NCBI GenBank assembly: GCA_963820395.1
Contig: CAWGAE010000028.1
Span: 1 to 64,000 of the forward strand
DNA: 64,000 nt
Source: DATFVJ01 sp963820395
Lineage (GTDB): Bacteria > Actinomycetota > Actinomycetes > Streptosporangiales > Streptosporangiaceae
Direction of reading: 5' to 3'
A program made the position numbers and the translations under genes. Position 1 is the stretch's first letter. Each line of letters begins with the position of its first letter. The notes beneath the pieces are model-generated. The model did not search any database and was not told the DNA's origin. It was given only the letters and a program-made list of their open reading frames with translations. Positions 46,069 to 56,121 of this stretch are shown in pieces.

Positions 46069-47666
46069 ACGTCCTCCGAATCAGACGCAGCCAGGGTAGT
46101 TCGCTGCGGCGCGCGGCGGGCGCCCTGGCGGACAAGCGCCTCCGCGGCCACCTGCCTGTCGTCGAAGGGAAGCACAGAGTCACCCACGTACTGCCCGGTC
46201 TCGTGGCCCTTGCCCGCCACCACCACGATGTCACCGCGGCCGGCCGACTCGACCGCGAGCGCGATCGCGGCGGCACGATCCGGTTCGACGATCACATGTG
46301 CGCGCTGCGCCTGCGGTACATCGATCGCACCGTCGAGCATCGCCGTCAGGATGGCCAGCGGGTCCTCGGAACGCGGGTTGTCGCTGGTGAAGATGGCCAG
46401 GTCGGCCAGGCGGGCGGCGATCGCGCCCATCATCGGGCGCTTCACGGCGTCCCTGTCGCCACCGCAGCCGAGCACGATGGCGAGCGTTCCCTGGGTCACC
46501 GGGCGCAGGGCCCGCAGCACCGCCTCCACCGCGGCCGGCTTGTGTGAGTAATCGACGAGCACGGTGAAGTCCTGGTCGGCGTCCACCCGTTCGAGGCGGC
46601 CAGGAACACCGGGGCAAGCGCCCACCCCCGCCACCGCGGTCTGCAGCCCGATCCCCGCCTCCACCAGGGCGACCACGGCGCCGAGGGCGTTCGCGACGTT
46701 GAATGGGCCGGGCAGCGCCACGACCCCGTCGGCCTCCACTCCTCCAGGGCCTACCACCCGCATCGAGCTGCCGTCCGTACCGAGCCGCACGTCCACGGCC
46801 CGCCAGTCGGCTCCCGGGTTGCCCTCGGCCGAGAACGTGCTCACCGGAATCGGCGCGGATCCAGCCAGCACCCGGCCGTACCCGTCGTCGACGTTGACGA
46901 CCCCGGCCGCCGAGTATTCGGGCGTGAAAAGCCGTGCCTTGGCGGCGAAATAGCCGTCGATGTCCGCGTGGAAGTCCAAGTGATCATGGGACAGATTGGT
47001 GAAGACCGCTACGTCATAGGAGGTTCCCGCCACCCGGCCAAGCGCGAGCGCATGGCTGGAGACCTCCATGGCCGCAGCCGTCACGCCCCGTTCCGCCATC
47101 ACCGCGAACATCGCCTGCAGGTCCGGAGCCTCCGGGGTGGTCAGGGTACTCGCCATCGCCTCGCCAGCAACCCTGGTCTGCACGCCGCCGATGAGCCCGG
47201 TCCGGTGGCCGGCCATCTTCAGCGCCTGCTCAAGGAAGTAGGTCGTCGTGGTCTTGCCGCTGGTCCCCGTGACGCCGATGAGCAGCAGACGGGCGGACGG
47301 GTTCCCGTACACGAAGGATGCCAGCTCACCGAGCCGCGCCCGCGGGTCGGCCACGACCAGTGCGGGCAGCCCGGCGGCGGCGGCGCCGCCGGCTCCGCTC
47401 GCGTCGGTGAGCACCGCCACCGCGCCGCGGGCGGCGGCGTCACCGCTGAACTCGGCACCGTGATGACGGCTGCCTGGCAGCGCGACGTAAAGGTCGCCTG
47501 GCAGGACGCGGCGCGAGTCGTGGGTAACGCCGGTGACGATGCGCTCACCGGGCGGTGGCGGCCCCGTCTCGGCACCGGTCTTGGCCCTGATCGCCGAACC
47601 GAGAAGTGCCGCCAGGTCAACGAGCGGCCGGGGGTCGAGGTGGCGGGGACGCATGGGCACGGGCAC
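46065..47666 (-). CDS. murE: UDP-MurNAc-dipeptide:diaminopimelate ligase
   Basis: Adds the third amino acid of the stem peptide. The 533-residue ligase has HDSRRVLPGDLYVALPG, ATP loop GVTGTSGKTTTTYFLE, the STLTTPEAPDL loop, NLSHDHLDFH and, for side-chain choice, SDNPRSEDP. The DNPR motif indicates meso-diaminopimelate rather than lysine. It lies between ftsI (18-bp gap) and murF (ATGA overlap). Confidence 0.96.
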   Translation of the reverse strand: MPVPMRPRHLDPRPLVDLAALLGSAIRAKTGAETGPPPPGERIVTGVTHDSRRVLPGDLYVALPGSRHHGAEFSGDAAARGAVAVLTDASGAGGAAAAGLPALVVADPRARLGELASFVYGNPSARLLLIGVTGTSGKTTTTYFLEQALKMAGHRTGLIGGVQTRVAGEAMASTLTTPEAPDLQAMFAVMAERGVTAAAMEVSSHALALGRVAGTSYDVAVFTNLSHDHLDFHADIDGYFAAKARLFTPEYSAAGVVNVDDGYGRVLAGSAPIPVSTFSAEGNPGADWRAVDVRLGTDGSSMRVVGPGGVEADGVVALPGPFNVANALGAVVALVEAGIGLQTAVAGVGACPGVPGRLERVDADQDFTVLVDYSHKPAAVEAVLRALRPVTQGTLAIVLGCGGDRDAVKRPMMGAIAARLADLAIFTSDNPRSEDPLAILTAMLDGAIDVPQAQRAHVIVEPDRAAAIALAVESAGRGDIVVVAGKGHETGQYVGDSVLPFDDRQVAAEALVRQGARRAPQRTTLAASDSEDV

Positions 47667-47685
47667 GCCGAGAGGTTACCCGGGA

Positions 47686-49828
47686 TCACGGAGCCGTGAG
47701 CCGTACGTACGGTGTCTTGCCCCCAGTCGGCGGGACCTGCGTCGTCTGGAGCGCAAACTTCATGATCTCGTTGAACACGGGCCCCGCGACCGCGTTGCCG
47801 TAGTAGTTGGTGCTGCGCGGGTTCTCCACGATCACCGCGACGACCAGCTGCGGGTTGCCCGCAGGCGCGATGCCGACGTAGCTCGAGTTGTACCCGCGCA
47901 GGCAGCCGCACGACGGGTCGGTCCGCTGGGCGGTGCCGGTCTTGGCCGCGACCGCGTAGCCCGGGATCAGCCCCCACGGCCCGATGTCCAGCCGCGGCAC
48001 CCACTGCAGGAGCTGGAGCAACTGCGCGGAGGTGCGCGGCTGCAGCACGCGCCGCTGCTGCGGCGGCTTCGCGGGGATGAACCGGCCATGACCGCCGGTC
48101 GTAGCCGCGGTACCCGCCACAATCGTGGGCGTTACCCGCACGCCGCCGTTCGCGATGGTGGCGTAGACGCTGGCGAGCTGGATCGCGGTCATCGCGACAC
48201 CCTGGCCGAACGACAGCGTGTACCGCTGATTGCCCCACCACTGCGCTGGCGGTGCGAGGATGCCCGCGCTCTCGCCTGGCAGGCCAAGCCCGGTGGGCTG
48301 ACCGATGCCGAAGTTCTTGAAGTACTGGAACTGGACCTGCGGGCTGACATGCTGGACGACCTGGACCATGCCGACGTTGCTCGAATGGACGAGGATGCCC
48401 GCCAGCGTGAGGCGCTCGGTGGGGTGCGGGTCGGCGTCATGGAACTGGAAGCCGTCGACAGTGGTCTGGTAGGGCACCGTGTATGGGCTGTCCGGAGTCT
48501 GGCCGCCTCGTTCGAGTGCTGCGGCCGCGGTGATCACCTTGGCGGTGCTGCCAGGCTCGAACACGTCGGCGACTGCGGGGTCGGCGCTAGCCGGGGCGGC
48601 CGCCGCGGCACCACCCCGCTGCCTCGCTTCCGCGGCTAGCGCGAGCACCGGACCCGATGGCTGCATCACCACCGCCATGCAGCTGTCGGCGTCCACCTGG
48701 CTGACCCGCGCCGCACAGGCCCGCTCCGCCTCCCACTGCAGGTCGGGCAGGATGGTCAGGCGCACGGTCCGCCCGGGCACGGCCGGGGTGATCCTGCCAC
48801 CGGCGGCCGGGATCGGCTGGCCATCCGCGCCCAGCTGCACCGCCTGGCTGCCGCTGCGCCCGGCGAGAAGTGCGTCGTCCGCGTATTCGAGCCCGGCCGC
48901 GCCGTGCAGGACGCCGGAACTGTCGGTGGTGGTGAAACCGATGCAGGGAGGCCGCCAGCGAGCCATCCGGATAGACGCGGTTGTATTCCGGGGTCATCGC
49001 GATGCCTGGAATATTCATCGCCCGGAGCTGCGCGTTGATCTGGTCGGCCACCTGCGGCGTCACCATGTCCTTCAGCACCACGTACTCAGGGGACGTCGGG
49101 TGGTTCAGCTTGGTCAGCATGTCGTTGGCCGACATGCCCAGGTAACCGGCTAGCTGGCTGGCGTACCTGGCCCGGTCGGCGGCTGTCTGCGCCGCTGTCG
49201 AGCCGGTCATCAGGGTCGGATCCGCGTACACGAGGTCGGCCTCGACCGTCATGGCAAGCGGCCGGCCGTCCGCGCCTACTATCGCGCCCCGGACCGCGGG
49301 GATCGGCAGGTCATGCAGGCGCTCACGCTGTGCGATGGCGCGGTACTTCCCGTACTCCATGCCCTGGAGCTGCAGCAGCCGGCCCGCGAACAGAGAGAGC
49401 ACGAACGCGATGCCAAGCACACCGACGCGCAGGCGGCGGATCGCGTCACCGCGGCGGAACGTTCGCCTTGCGGACCGGTGGGTGGCCCCGGTCTGCGGCC
49501 GCCGGCCGCGCGCGCGGCTGACCCGCCCGCACGCCCCGCCCCACGGCGTCAGGCCCGCGGCCATCACCCTCGCCGGGCCGGCCCCTGTTGCCGGACCCGT
49601 CAGCTGCGCCGTGGCCCGGCGGCTGGACCAGACGATCCGGCAGATCCCCGCTCTCCTCGCCGGAGCGGCTGGGCGGGCCTTGCTGTCTAAGCGCGGGACG
49701 CTTGCCAAGCGGGGCGTGCGGGCCCAGCAAGCCGCGGCTCCTGCCGCCGGGCTTCGGCCCAGCGGACCCGGGGCCAGCGGGCCGCCCGGAGTGCGGTGCT
49801 CCACCGCCCGGGCCTCGGCCTGGGCCAC
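47686..49828 (-). CDS. ftsI: septal penicillin-binding protein FtsI (PBP3 class B), one frame break
   Basis: Septal transpeptidase. One membrane helix (about residues 133-149, VLGIAFVLSLFAGRLLQL) follows a basic, Pro/Ala-rich cytoplasmic region of about 130 residues, longer than usual; an ATG at 49564 would shorten it. The dimerisation domain has RERLHDLPIPAVRGAIVGADG. The catalytic domain has SxxK in EPGSTAKVITAAAALE, SxN in HSSNVGM and KTG in AAKTGTAQR. The frame breaks near 48945 between YPDGSLAAS and IGFTTTDSSG; one extra c fits the length. All catalytic motifs lie in the downstream frame. Confidence 0.92.
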
Positions 49829-49882
49829 GGCCGGGCCGGTCGCCCCGCTGTCCGCGACGGCCAGCCTGGTCGTCTCCGCCCG

Positions 49883-50728
49883 TCAATTGCCGGTCCCGCC
49901 GACGAGCGCCGGGATCCCGCCATAGACACGCCCGGACTTCAGGTTCACAAATCGCGGCTGGCTGACCGGGACCATGCCAAGTTTCCTAGCGCCCTGCGCG
50001 ATCGCGCCGGGCGATTCCGCGTACGCGACCTCCTGCTGCAGTTCCTGCTGCTGGCGCGCGAGCGGGGCGCTTGCCTGCTGCAACGACGTCATTTGGAATG
50101 CGCCCGCGGCCAGCACGGTGTTCAGCAGCAGCAGGCAGATGAGGCCCCCGCTGAGCAGGCCCACCACGAGGAAGACGAACGGCGGCCGCCGCGCGGCAGA
50201 GAGGGTGCGCGCCCGGAGGGTCAGCGCGGCCGGCCGCGGACCGGGCACGCTGGCCGGCGCGCCTTGCGGGCGTGAGCGTGGTGAGCGTGTGGGGCCTGCT
50301 GGGCCCGTTGGACACAAAGGCCCCGTGGTGCGTGTGGAGCGCGCCGGGCGCGGTGGGGCGGCCTGCGATACCTGCCCTGATCGCCGGATCGGATCTGCTA
50401 CCTGGTTTCCTGGCTGCCGGGGCTGTCCTGGCAGCCGGGGCTGTCCTGGCTGCCGGGGCTGTCCTGGCTGCCGGGGCTTGCCGGCCTGCGTGGTCTTGCC
50501 GGCCTGCGTGGTCTTGCCGGCCTGCGTGGTCTTGCCGCCCTGCCGGGACCGTCCGGCCTGCGGGGGATGTCCGGCCTGCCGGGCTGCCTGCTGGCCCTCC
50601 TGCGGCGCCGCCTGCCGCCCATGCTGCCCCGCCACCCGCCGCCGGTGGCCCGGCGCCGCCCGGTCGTAGGCCGACGGAGGCGCCGTGACGTGGCCTGCCT
50701 CCCCTTGCCGTCGTGTTGTTGTGGTCAT
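49883..50728 (-). CDS. ftsL: FtsL-type divisome protein with repeat-rich N-terminus
   Basis: Small bitopic partner of FtsI/FtsW, identified by position between rsmH and ftsI and by layout: one helix (PPFVFLVVGLLSGGLICLLL, about residues 182-206) followed by a short periplasmic coiled coil (FQMTSLQQASAPLARQQQEL) and the GARKLGMVPVSQPRFV end. At 281 residues it is far longer than usual. The first 180 residues are Gln/Gly/Pro/Lys-rich repeats (GKTTQA three times, QPGQPR units), encoded by two sets of 18-bp tandem repeats at about 50405-50545. The extension is probably cytoplasmic and disordered. Confidence 0.85.
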   Translation of the reverse strand: MTTTTRRQGEAGHVTAPPSAYDRAAPGHRRRVAGQHGRQAAPQEGQQAARQAGHPPQAGRSRQGGKTTQAGKTTQAGKTTQAGKPRQPGQPRQPGQPRLPGQPRQPGNQVADPIRRSGQVSQAAPPRPARSTRTTGPLCPTGPAGPTRSPRSRPQGAPASVPGPRPAALTLRARTLSAARRPPFVFLVVGLLSGGLICLLLLNTVLAAGAFQMTSLQQASAPLARQQQELQQEVAYAESPGAIAQGARKLGMVPVSQPRFVNLKSGRVYGGIPALVGGTGN

Positions 50729-50747
50729 GCCGTCCCCTTGGCAGTCA

Positions 50748-51703
50748 TCACGCCGCCACCCGCTCCGCCGCCCGCAGCCGGGCCGACGCGGCGCGCGGGT
50801 TGCGTGCCGTCTCTTCTTGGGCTGGCTGCTCCGCCCCGCGGGTGAGCAGCCGGAACTTTGGCTTGCTTGCCGCGAGCGGAAGCGGCAGGCCAGGCGGGGT
50901 GGTGTCGGTCACCCGGTCGGCAAGTGCCCGCTTAACGATCCGGTCCTCAAGCGAGTGGTAGGCGAGAACCACGATGCGCCCGTTCACCCGCAGCGCGTCG
51001 AGCGCGCCGGGCAGCGCCCGCTCGAGCACGGCGAGCTCGCTGTTCACTTCGATCCGCAGTGCCTGGAACGTGCGCTTGGCCGGGTGGCCGCCGGTGCGGC
51101 GCGCAGGTGCCGGGATCGACGCCCGCACAATGTCGCTGAGCCGGCTTGTCGATGTGATGGCAGCCTGCGCCCGTGCACGCACCACCGCGTCCGCGATCCG
51201 ACGTGCATAACGTTCCTCCCCGTACTGCACGCAGCACATGTGCGAGCTGTCCGGCCGGGTACGTGTTCACAACATCCGCGGCGCTGAGCTCCTGCCCGCG
51301 GTCCATGCGCATATCGAGCGGCGCGTCTGCCGAGTAACTGAAGCCGCGCTCTGGCTGGTCCAGCTGGGGTGATGAAACGCCGAGGTCGAACAGGACTCCC
51401 TGCGCGTGGCGATAGCCGAGACCGTCGAGGATCTCGGGAATCTCGTCGTATCTGGCGTGCACGAGCGTGACCCGGCCGGCCTGTGATGCGAGTGCCTGCC
51501 GGGACCTCTCGATCGAGTCGATGTCCCTGTCCACGCCCGACGAGCACGAGTTCCGGGTGCGCGTCGAGCAGCGCCCGCGCGTGGCCAGCCCGGCCGAGAG
51601 TCGCGTCGACCAGCACAGCGCCAGGAGCGTTGAGGGCGGGAGCGAGCAAGGCCAGGACGCGGTCGAGCATGACGGGAACATGCTCATCAGCCGCTGCGTT
51701 CAC
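50748..51703 (-). CDS. rsmH: 16S rRNA m4C1402 methyltransferase, two frame breaks
   Basis: Methylates N4 of C1402 in 16S rRNA. The GTG at 51703 (VNAAADEHVPVMLDRVLALL) follows a GGGAGAGGGGG site. Three frames in turn encode the SAM site (LVDATLGRAGHARALLDAHPE), the middle (VLFDLGVSSPQLDQPERGFSY, DMRMDRG) and the C-terminal part (YGEERYARRIADAVV, RTFQALRIEVNSEL, VVLAYHSLEDRIVKRAL). The breaks are near 51535 (ggg run) and near 51235. The total length fits two extra bases, and the repaired product is about 317 residues. It lies second in the dcw block. Confidence 0.9.
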
Positions 51704-51927
51704 CAGACCCCCTCTCCCTTGAGCAGCAGGCACCCGATCCGCGCTGCCACGCGCCACGCATTCACCCAGAAACTCGGCGTCCGGCCAGGTCTTCATCCGC
51801 CGCCACTGCGTTGCCGCTCCGCCTGGCGCCGGGGAAGGGGCGTCAGCCGTCGCAGGCTGGTGCGGGTGAAGACCTCGCCGAGCACCTGCGCGCCCGATCG
51901 CCGTCTGCGCGGCGCTGTGGGCGCGCG

Positions 51928-52365
51928 TCACAACACTCCGGGCAGCACCTCCTCGGATGCGGCTGAGAACGCTTCCTCCTGGTCGGTGAGGTAGGCGTCC
52001 CACGCCTGCGCGTCCCAGATTTCCAAACGCGTGTTCGCGCCGATCACTACGCAATCGCGGCTGAGGCCCGCATACTCACGCAAGCTTGGCGGGACCGTGA
52101 TCCGGCCCTGCTTGTCCGGCACCTCATCGGATGCGCTCGCGAAGAAGACCCGGCTGTAGTCACGGACTCCCTTGGACGTGAGTGGAGCATGACGGAGCGC
52201 CCCGGTGATCCGGCCGAACTCTGCCTCGGGGAAGACATAGAGGCATCGCTCCTGGCCCTTCGTGATCACAAGACCTCCGGCGAGCTCCTCGCGGTACTTG
52301 GCGGGAAGGAACAGCCGCCCCTTCTCATCGAGGCGTGGTGTGTGGGTGCCGAGAAACAACGGCAC
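51928..52365 (-). CDS. mraZ: transcriptional regulator MraZ
   Basis: AbrB-like DNA-binding protein that represses its own dcw operon. The 145-residue product has two MraZ repeats: LGTHTPRLDEKGRLFLPAKYREEL and the second starting DKQGRITVPPSLREYAGL. The 225 bp between it and rsmH carry an open frame without a recognisable product. Its own operator boxes lie 46 bp upstream of the start. Confidence 0.95.
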   Translation of the reverse strand: MPLFLGTHTPRLDEKGRLFLPAKYREELAGGLVITKGQERCLYVFPEAEFGRITGALRHAPLTSKGVRDYSRVFFASASDEVPDKQGRITVPPSLREYAGLSRDCVVIGANTRLEIWDAQAWDAYLTDQEEAFSAASEEVLPGVL

Positions 52366-52410
52366 TCACCTCCCCTGCCCCCACCTGCGGCACACTGTGA
52401 AGCAGCGCCG

Positions 52411-52452
52411 CTCCACACCGCCCCACTGTACCCCACTTTTCTCCACCGTCAA
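52411..52452 (-). promoter_or_regulatory. MraZ operator and probable promoter of the dcw cluster
   Basis: On the minus strand four boxes, GTGGAG, GTGGGG, GTGGGG and GTGGAG, occupy 52441-52446, 52431-52436, 52421-52426 and 52411-52416, each exactly 10 bp apart. This is the known MraZ-binding pattern upstream of mraZ. TTGACG (52447-52452) and TACAGT (52425-52430), 16 bp apart, form a plausible promoter that overlaps the boxes, which suits repression by MraZ. Confidence 0.85.
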
Positions 52453-52508
52453 TCACGGCGACCGCCGCCCCAACCCTGTCAGCGGAGCAAACGCGCAGAT
52501 CACAACCG

Positions 52509-52524
52509 GTGGAGTGAAGTGGAG
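52509..52524 (+). promoter_or_regulatory. second, oppositely oriented pair of MraZ-like boxes
   Basis: Two GTGGAG boxes at 52509-52514 and 52519-52524 have the same 10-bp spacing but lie on the plus strand, about 60 bp from the main operator and 265 bp before moxR. They could bind MraZ and extend its control to the divergent moxR genes; this is inference. The rest of the 423-bp gap holds no supported gene. Confidence 0.5.
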
Positions 52525-52788
52525 CGGGGTTCACTGCGGTAGTGCCGCCGAGCCGGATCGCGAATCAGGTCACCTGCGGCGGCGGGGAGGGCGCCGCGAC
52601 CGGGTCTTGGCGGAAGCACCTACCGTGGCGCAGGGCACACGTGGCGCAAGACATCGCGCGCGCTGCTCAACGACGTACTGTCGATAGCCAAGGCGTGGTA
52701 GGCGCGGCGGGGTATTTTGCACCCGTAACCCGGCGTCAGGGTGGCCTGGCGCAACGGGGCGCTAAGGCGCGCTCCTCGAGGAGGCTAC

Positions 52789-53767
52789 GTGGTACTGGGC
52801 ACCGGAGCGGGGCCGGAGGACGCGCTCGACGATCTCGTCGGCAGGGCCAGCAAGATCAGCCAGGCCATCCAGTCGGTGATCGAGGGAAAGTCCGGCGCGG
52901 TCAAACTCACCCTCACCGTGCTGCTCGCCGAGGGCCACGTGCTGATCGAGGATGTCCCGGGCGTCGGCAAGACGATGCTGGCCAAGGCGCTGGCGCGATC
53001 AATCGACTGCTCGGTCCGGCGAATCCAGTTCACCCCGGACCTGCTGCCAAGCGACATTACGGGCGTGAGCGCCTACAACCAGGAGACCCGGGAATTCGAG
53101 TTCAAGCCGGGGCCCGTGTTCGCGAATATCGTGGTCGGTGACGAGATCAACCGTGCCTCACCCAAAACCCAGTCAGCGCTGCTCGAATGCATGGAAGAAC
53201 GGCAGGTCACGGTCGACGGGACCACGTACAGGCTCGAGCGGCCCTTCATGGTCATCGCGACCCAGAACCCAATCGAGATGGAGGGCACCTACCCGCTTCC
53301 CGAAGCGCAGCGTGACCGGTTCACCGCGCGCATCTCGATGGGATATCCGGCGGCCGCGGCAGAGCTCGAGATGCTGGATGTGCACTCAGCATCGTCGCCA
53401 CTAGACGATCTGATCCCGGTCGCGGAGGCATCGGACGTCCGCGACCTGATCGGTGCGGTGCGGAGATGTGCACGTCTCCGAGCCCGTACGGCACTACATC
53501 ATCAACCTGATCACTGCCACGCGGACCCACCCCGACCTGCGGCTCGGCGCCTCGCCCCGAGCGACTCTGCACCTGGTCCGCGCATGCCGCGCGTACGCCG
53601 CCCTGGACGGGCGCGACTACGTGATCCCCGACGACGTGCAGACGCTCGCGAGCCCGGTGCTGGCCCACCGGCTGCTCCCGGCGGCGGAGGCCACCGCCGG
53701 GCAGCGGATGCCGGAACAGGTCGTGGCCGAGCTGATCCAGCGGATCCCGCTGCGGCAACGGCGGTGA
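52789..53767 (+). CDS. MoxR-family AAA+ ATPase, one frame break
   Basis: Chaperone-like AAA+ ATPase of the RavA/MoxR group, normally acting with the DUF58 and transglutaminase proteins encoded after it. Walker A is GVGKT in IEDVPGVGKTMLAKALAR, Walker B NIVVGDEINRASPKTQSALL, with MEERQVTVDG, ATQNPIEMEGTYPLPEAQ and the lid DLRLGASPRATLHLVRA. The start is GTG 52789 after GAGGAGG. The frame breaks near 53460 (GAVR, then VHVSEPVRHYIINL); one extra base fits. The product is about 325 residues. Confidence 0.88.
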
Positions 53768-53795
53768 GCAGAGGCAGACTTCGAAGGAGTGCCGC

Positions 53796-54135
53796 ATGCG
53801 GGACGTTATGACAGGGCTCACCACGCGGGGCAGGTCCTTCCTTGCCGCAGGATTTGCCGCCGCCGTGTGCGGGCTCGTGCTCGGTGAGCGCGGGCTGCTG
53901 CAGATTGGCGTGCTCCTGATAGCCCTGCCGTTGCTGTCCGCGCTTGCCACCAGCCGCACCAGCTACCAGCTCACGTGCAAGCGGCAGCTGAGTCCCGCGC
54001 GGGTGCCGGTCGGCCAGCCCACGGTGGTGACCCTCCGCCTGGCCAACGTGACCCGGCTGCGTACTGGGCTACTGCTCGCCGAGGACGAGTTGCCACATCC
54101 GCTCGGTGGTCATCCGCGGTTCATCCTTGATGCCG
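53796..54135 (+). pseudogene. DUF58 protein, truncated at a deletion junction
   Basis: A good AGGAG site and ATG open a frame typical of DUF58 N-termini: GLTTRGRSFLAAGFAAAVCG, two membrane segments, then SPARVPVGQPTVVTLRLANV and LLAEDELPHPLGGHPRFILD. After about 110 residues the similarity stops. The remaining 300 or so residues, including the von Willebrand-like core, are absent; the DNA passes directly into the middle of a transglutaminase gene in another frame. In intact loci DUF58 follows moxR and precedes tgpA. This is a real deletion or an assembly fault. Confidence 0.75.
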
Positions 54136-55921
54136 TTGACGGAGGTGCGGACCATCCTGACCTACCACAGCGACAACCCGGACCCGCCGTACCTCCGCGT
54201 ATACGCCCTGGACCTGAGCCCAGCGACCGGGAGCTGGGCTCTGGTACCCGCACCAGGTCACCAGCTTGGGACCCGACGGCCAGGTACCGGGCGCTCCTGG
54301 GTTGCAGGCGGCACAGTCCCGCCTGACCCGTACGAGCGTAACGGTCGCGCACGGAGTGACCGGGACCGTGTTCAGCGGCTCGCGTGCGGGAACTTTCCTC
54401 CCGCTGCCGTACCCTCCCGTCAGGGTGCAGGCAGGCGGCGGCTGGGCAGTGGACCCTGACACGCTCATGATGTGGTCGGCCAACTCGATCAGCGGACTCG
54501 GGTACAACGTGACGAGCAAGGACGTCGAGCCAACCCCGCAGGAGCTCCGTGACGCCCCGCCGCCGTCCCCGGGCACCGCCCGGGAAGCGATGCTGCCAAC
54601 CGCCTACAGCTCGCTGAGCGAGCTCGCCTACCAGATCACCCGCGGCGCGGTCACACCCTACGGCAAGGCTCTCGCGCTGCAGCGTTGGTTCACCCGAGCG
54701 GGGAACTTCACATACAGCCTCAACGGGAGCGAGCCGGACACGGTCGCCGGGCTCGAGGACTTCCTGTTGCACACAAAGCGCGGCTTCTGCCAGCAGTTCG
54801 CATTCGCGTTCGCGGTACTCGCCCGGCTGCTCGGGATCCCCACCAGGGTTGCGGTCGGCTATACCGCGGGCACGGACCTGGGCAAGGGCAACTGGCGGGT
54901 CACCACGAGCGACGCGCACGCCTGGCCCGAGCTTTTCTTCCAGGGCGCTGGATGGCTGCGCTGGGAGCCGACGCCGTCAGGCATCGGTGCCGGGCAGGGC
55001 ACGGCGAGGCCACCCATCTACACGGTTTCGGCTAGCAGCTCCAGTGGCCCTGGCGGCGCTCGATTCCAAACCAGCACCGGCGGCACCGGACCGCCGCCGG
55101 GCCCGGCGCACAGCGCAGCCGTCTTGCAGCAACGGTCCGTCCCCTATGCAGGGCAGGCTGGTGTCAAGCTCGCCAACCACAGTTATCGGCAGTGGCTCTG
55201 GTGGCTGCTGCTCCCCGCCGCGCTCGCCGTGATCATCTTGCTCTCGCCGCTTGGCGCCAGGCTGCTCACGCGCCTGCGGCGGATGCTGATCATCGTCCGG
55301 GGCACCGAACCCGGCCGCTGGCGAGATCGAGCGGTCGCGTCGCCTGCGGGCGCCGGGCCCTCAGATGCCCGGGTTTCGGGCGCCGCCCTTGCGGGTCAAG
55401 GGCCTGCATCCGAGGGGCCTGTGGGCACCGGGCCCGCGCGCGCACGAGCGGCAGACGCCGCAGCGAATGCCGCACGGGCGCGCGTCCACGCGGCCTGGCT
55501 CGAAATACACGATGACCTCGAGGACTTCGGTGTCGGCTGCGCGGCGACCGAGTCACCTCGCGCGGTCGTTCACCGTGTCACAGCCGAGCTGCGGCTACCG
55601 CAAGCGCCCCGCGACGCGCTCGCCCGGGTCGCCTTCGCAGAGGAACGCGCCAGGTACGCGGCAAAGCTGGCCGACCTGCCCGCGCTCCGCACGGACGTGA
55701 CCGCGGTACGCAGGGCGGTCGCCGCGTCAGTGAGCTTGCGGGCGCGCTGGCGTGCCCGCATCTTCCCCGCCTCCAAGCTGTCGGCGCTGCGGCGGTTCGG
55801 TCGGCACGCGCTGGACGTGTTCGGCTGGATCGAGATCGCCGTGTCGTGGCTGCCCGGGCACTTGCGGTCAGGCAGGGATGCGGCCGAAATGGACACTCCC
55901 CGTAAGACCGCCGCCCCGTAA
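54135..55921 (+). pseudogene. TgpA-type transglutaminase, N-terminal membrane part missing
   Basis: The frame first shows the periplasmic segment TEVRTILTYHSDNPDPPYLR and YALDLSPATGSW, then shifts frame near 54250 and runs on unbroken. The transglutaminase core has the catalytic Cys in KRGFCQQFAFAFAVLARLLG and His in TSDAHAWPELFFQGAGWLRW. One late membrane helix (WLLLPAALAVIILLSPLGA) and a C-terminal DUF4129-like region follow. The usual five or six N-terminal helices are missing, lost with the end of the DUF58 gene. The stop codon is inside the second unit of the 16-bp repeat array. As sequenced, the protein would lack membrane anchoring at its N-terminus. Confidence 0.78.
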
Positions 55922-56053
55922 GACCGCCGCCCCGTAAGACCGCCGCCCCGTAAGACCGCCGCCCCGTAAGACCGCCGCCCCGTAAGACCGCCGCCCCGTA
56001 AGACCGCCGCCCCGTGAGACCGCCGCCCCGCCGCCCCGTAAGACCGCCGCCCC
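55902..56053. repeat. 16-bp tandem repeat array
   Basis: The unit gtaagaccgccgcccc occurs seven times without change from 55902 to 56013, then once with gtgaga, then, after an extra 8 bases, once more (56038-56053). It fills the space between the convergent tgpA and DUF3040 genes and supplies the tgpA stop. A 16-bp period changes frame in every unit, so no protein is encoded through it. Confidence 0.92.
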
Positions 56054-56121
56054 GTACACCGCGCACACCAGAGGTGCCGCCGGTCCGTGCAGAACCGCCC
56101 TGCCGTGACCGCGAGGTGGGC

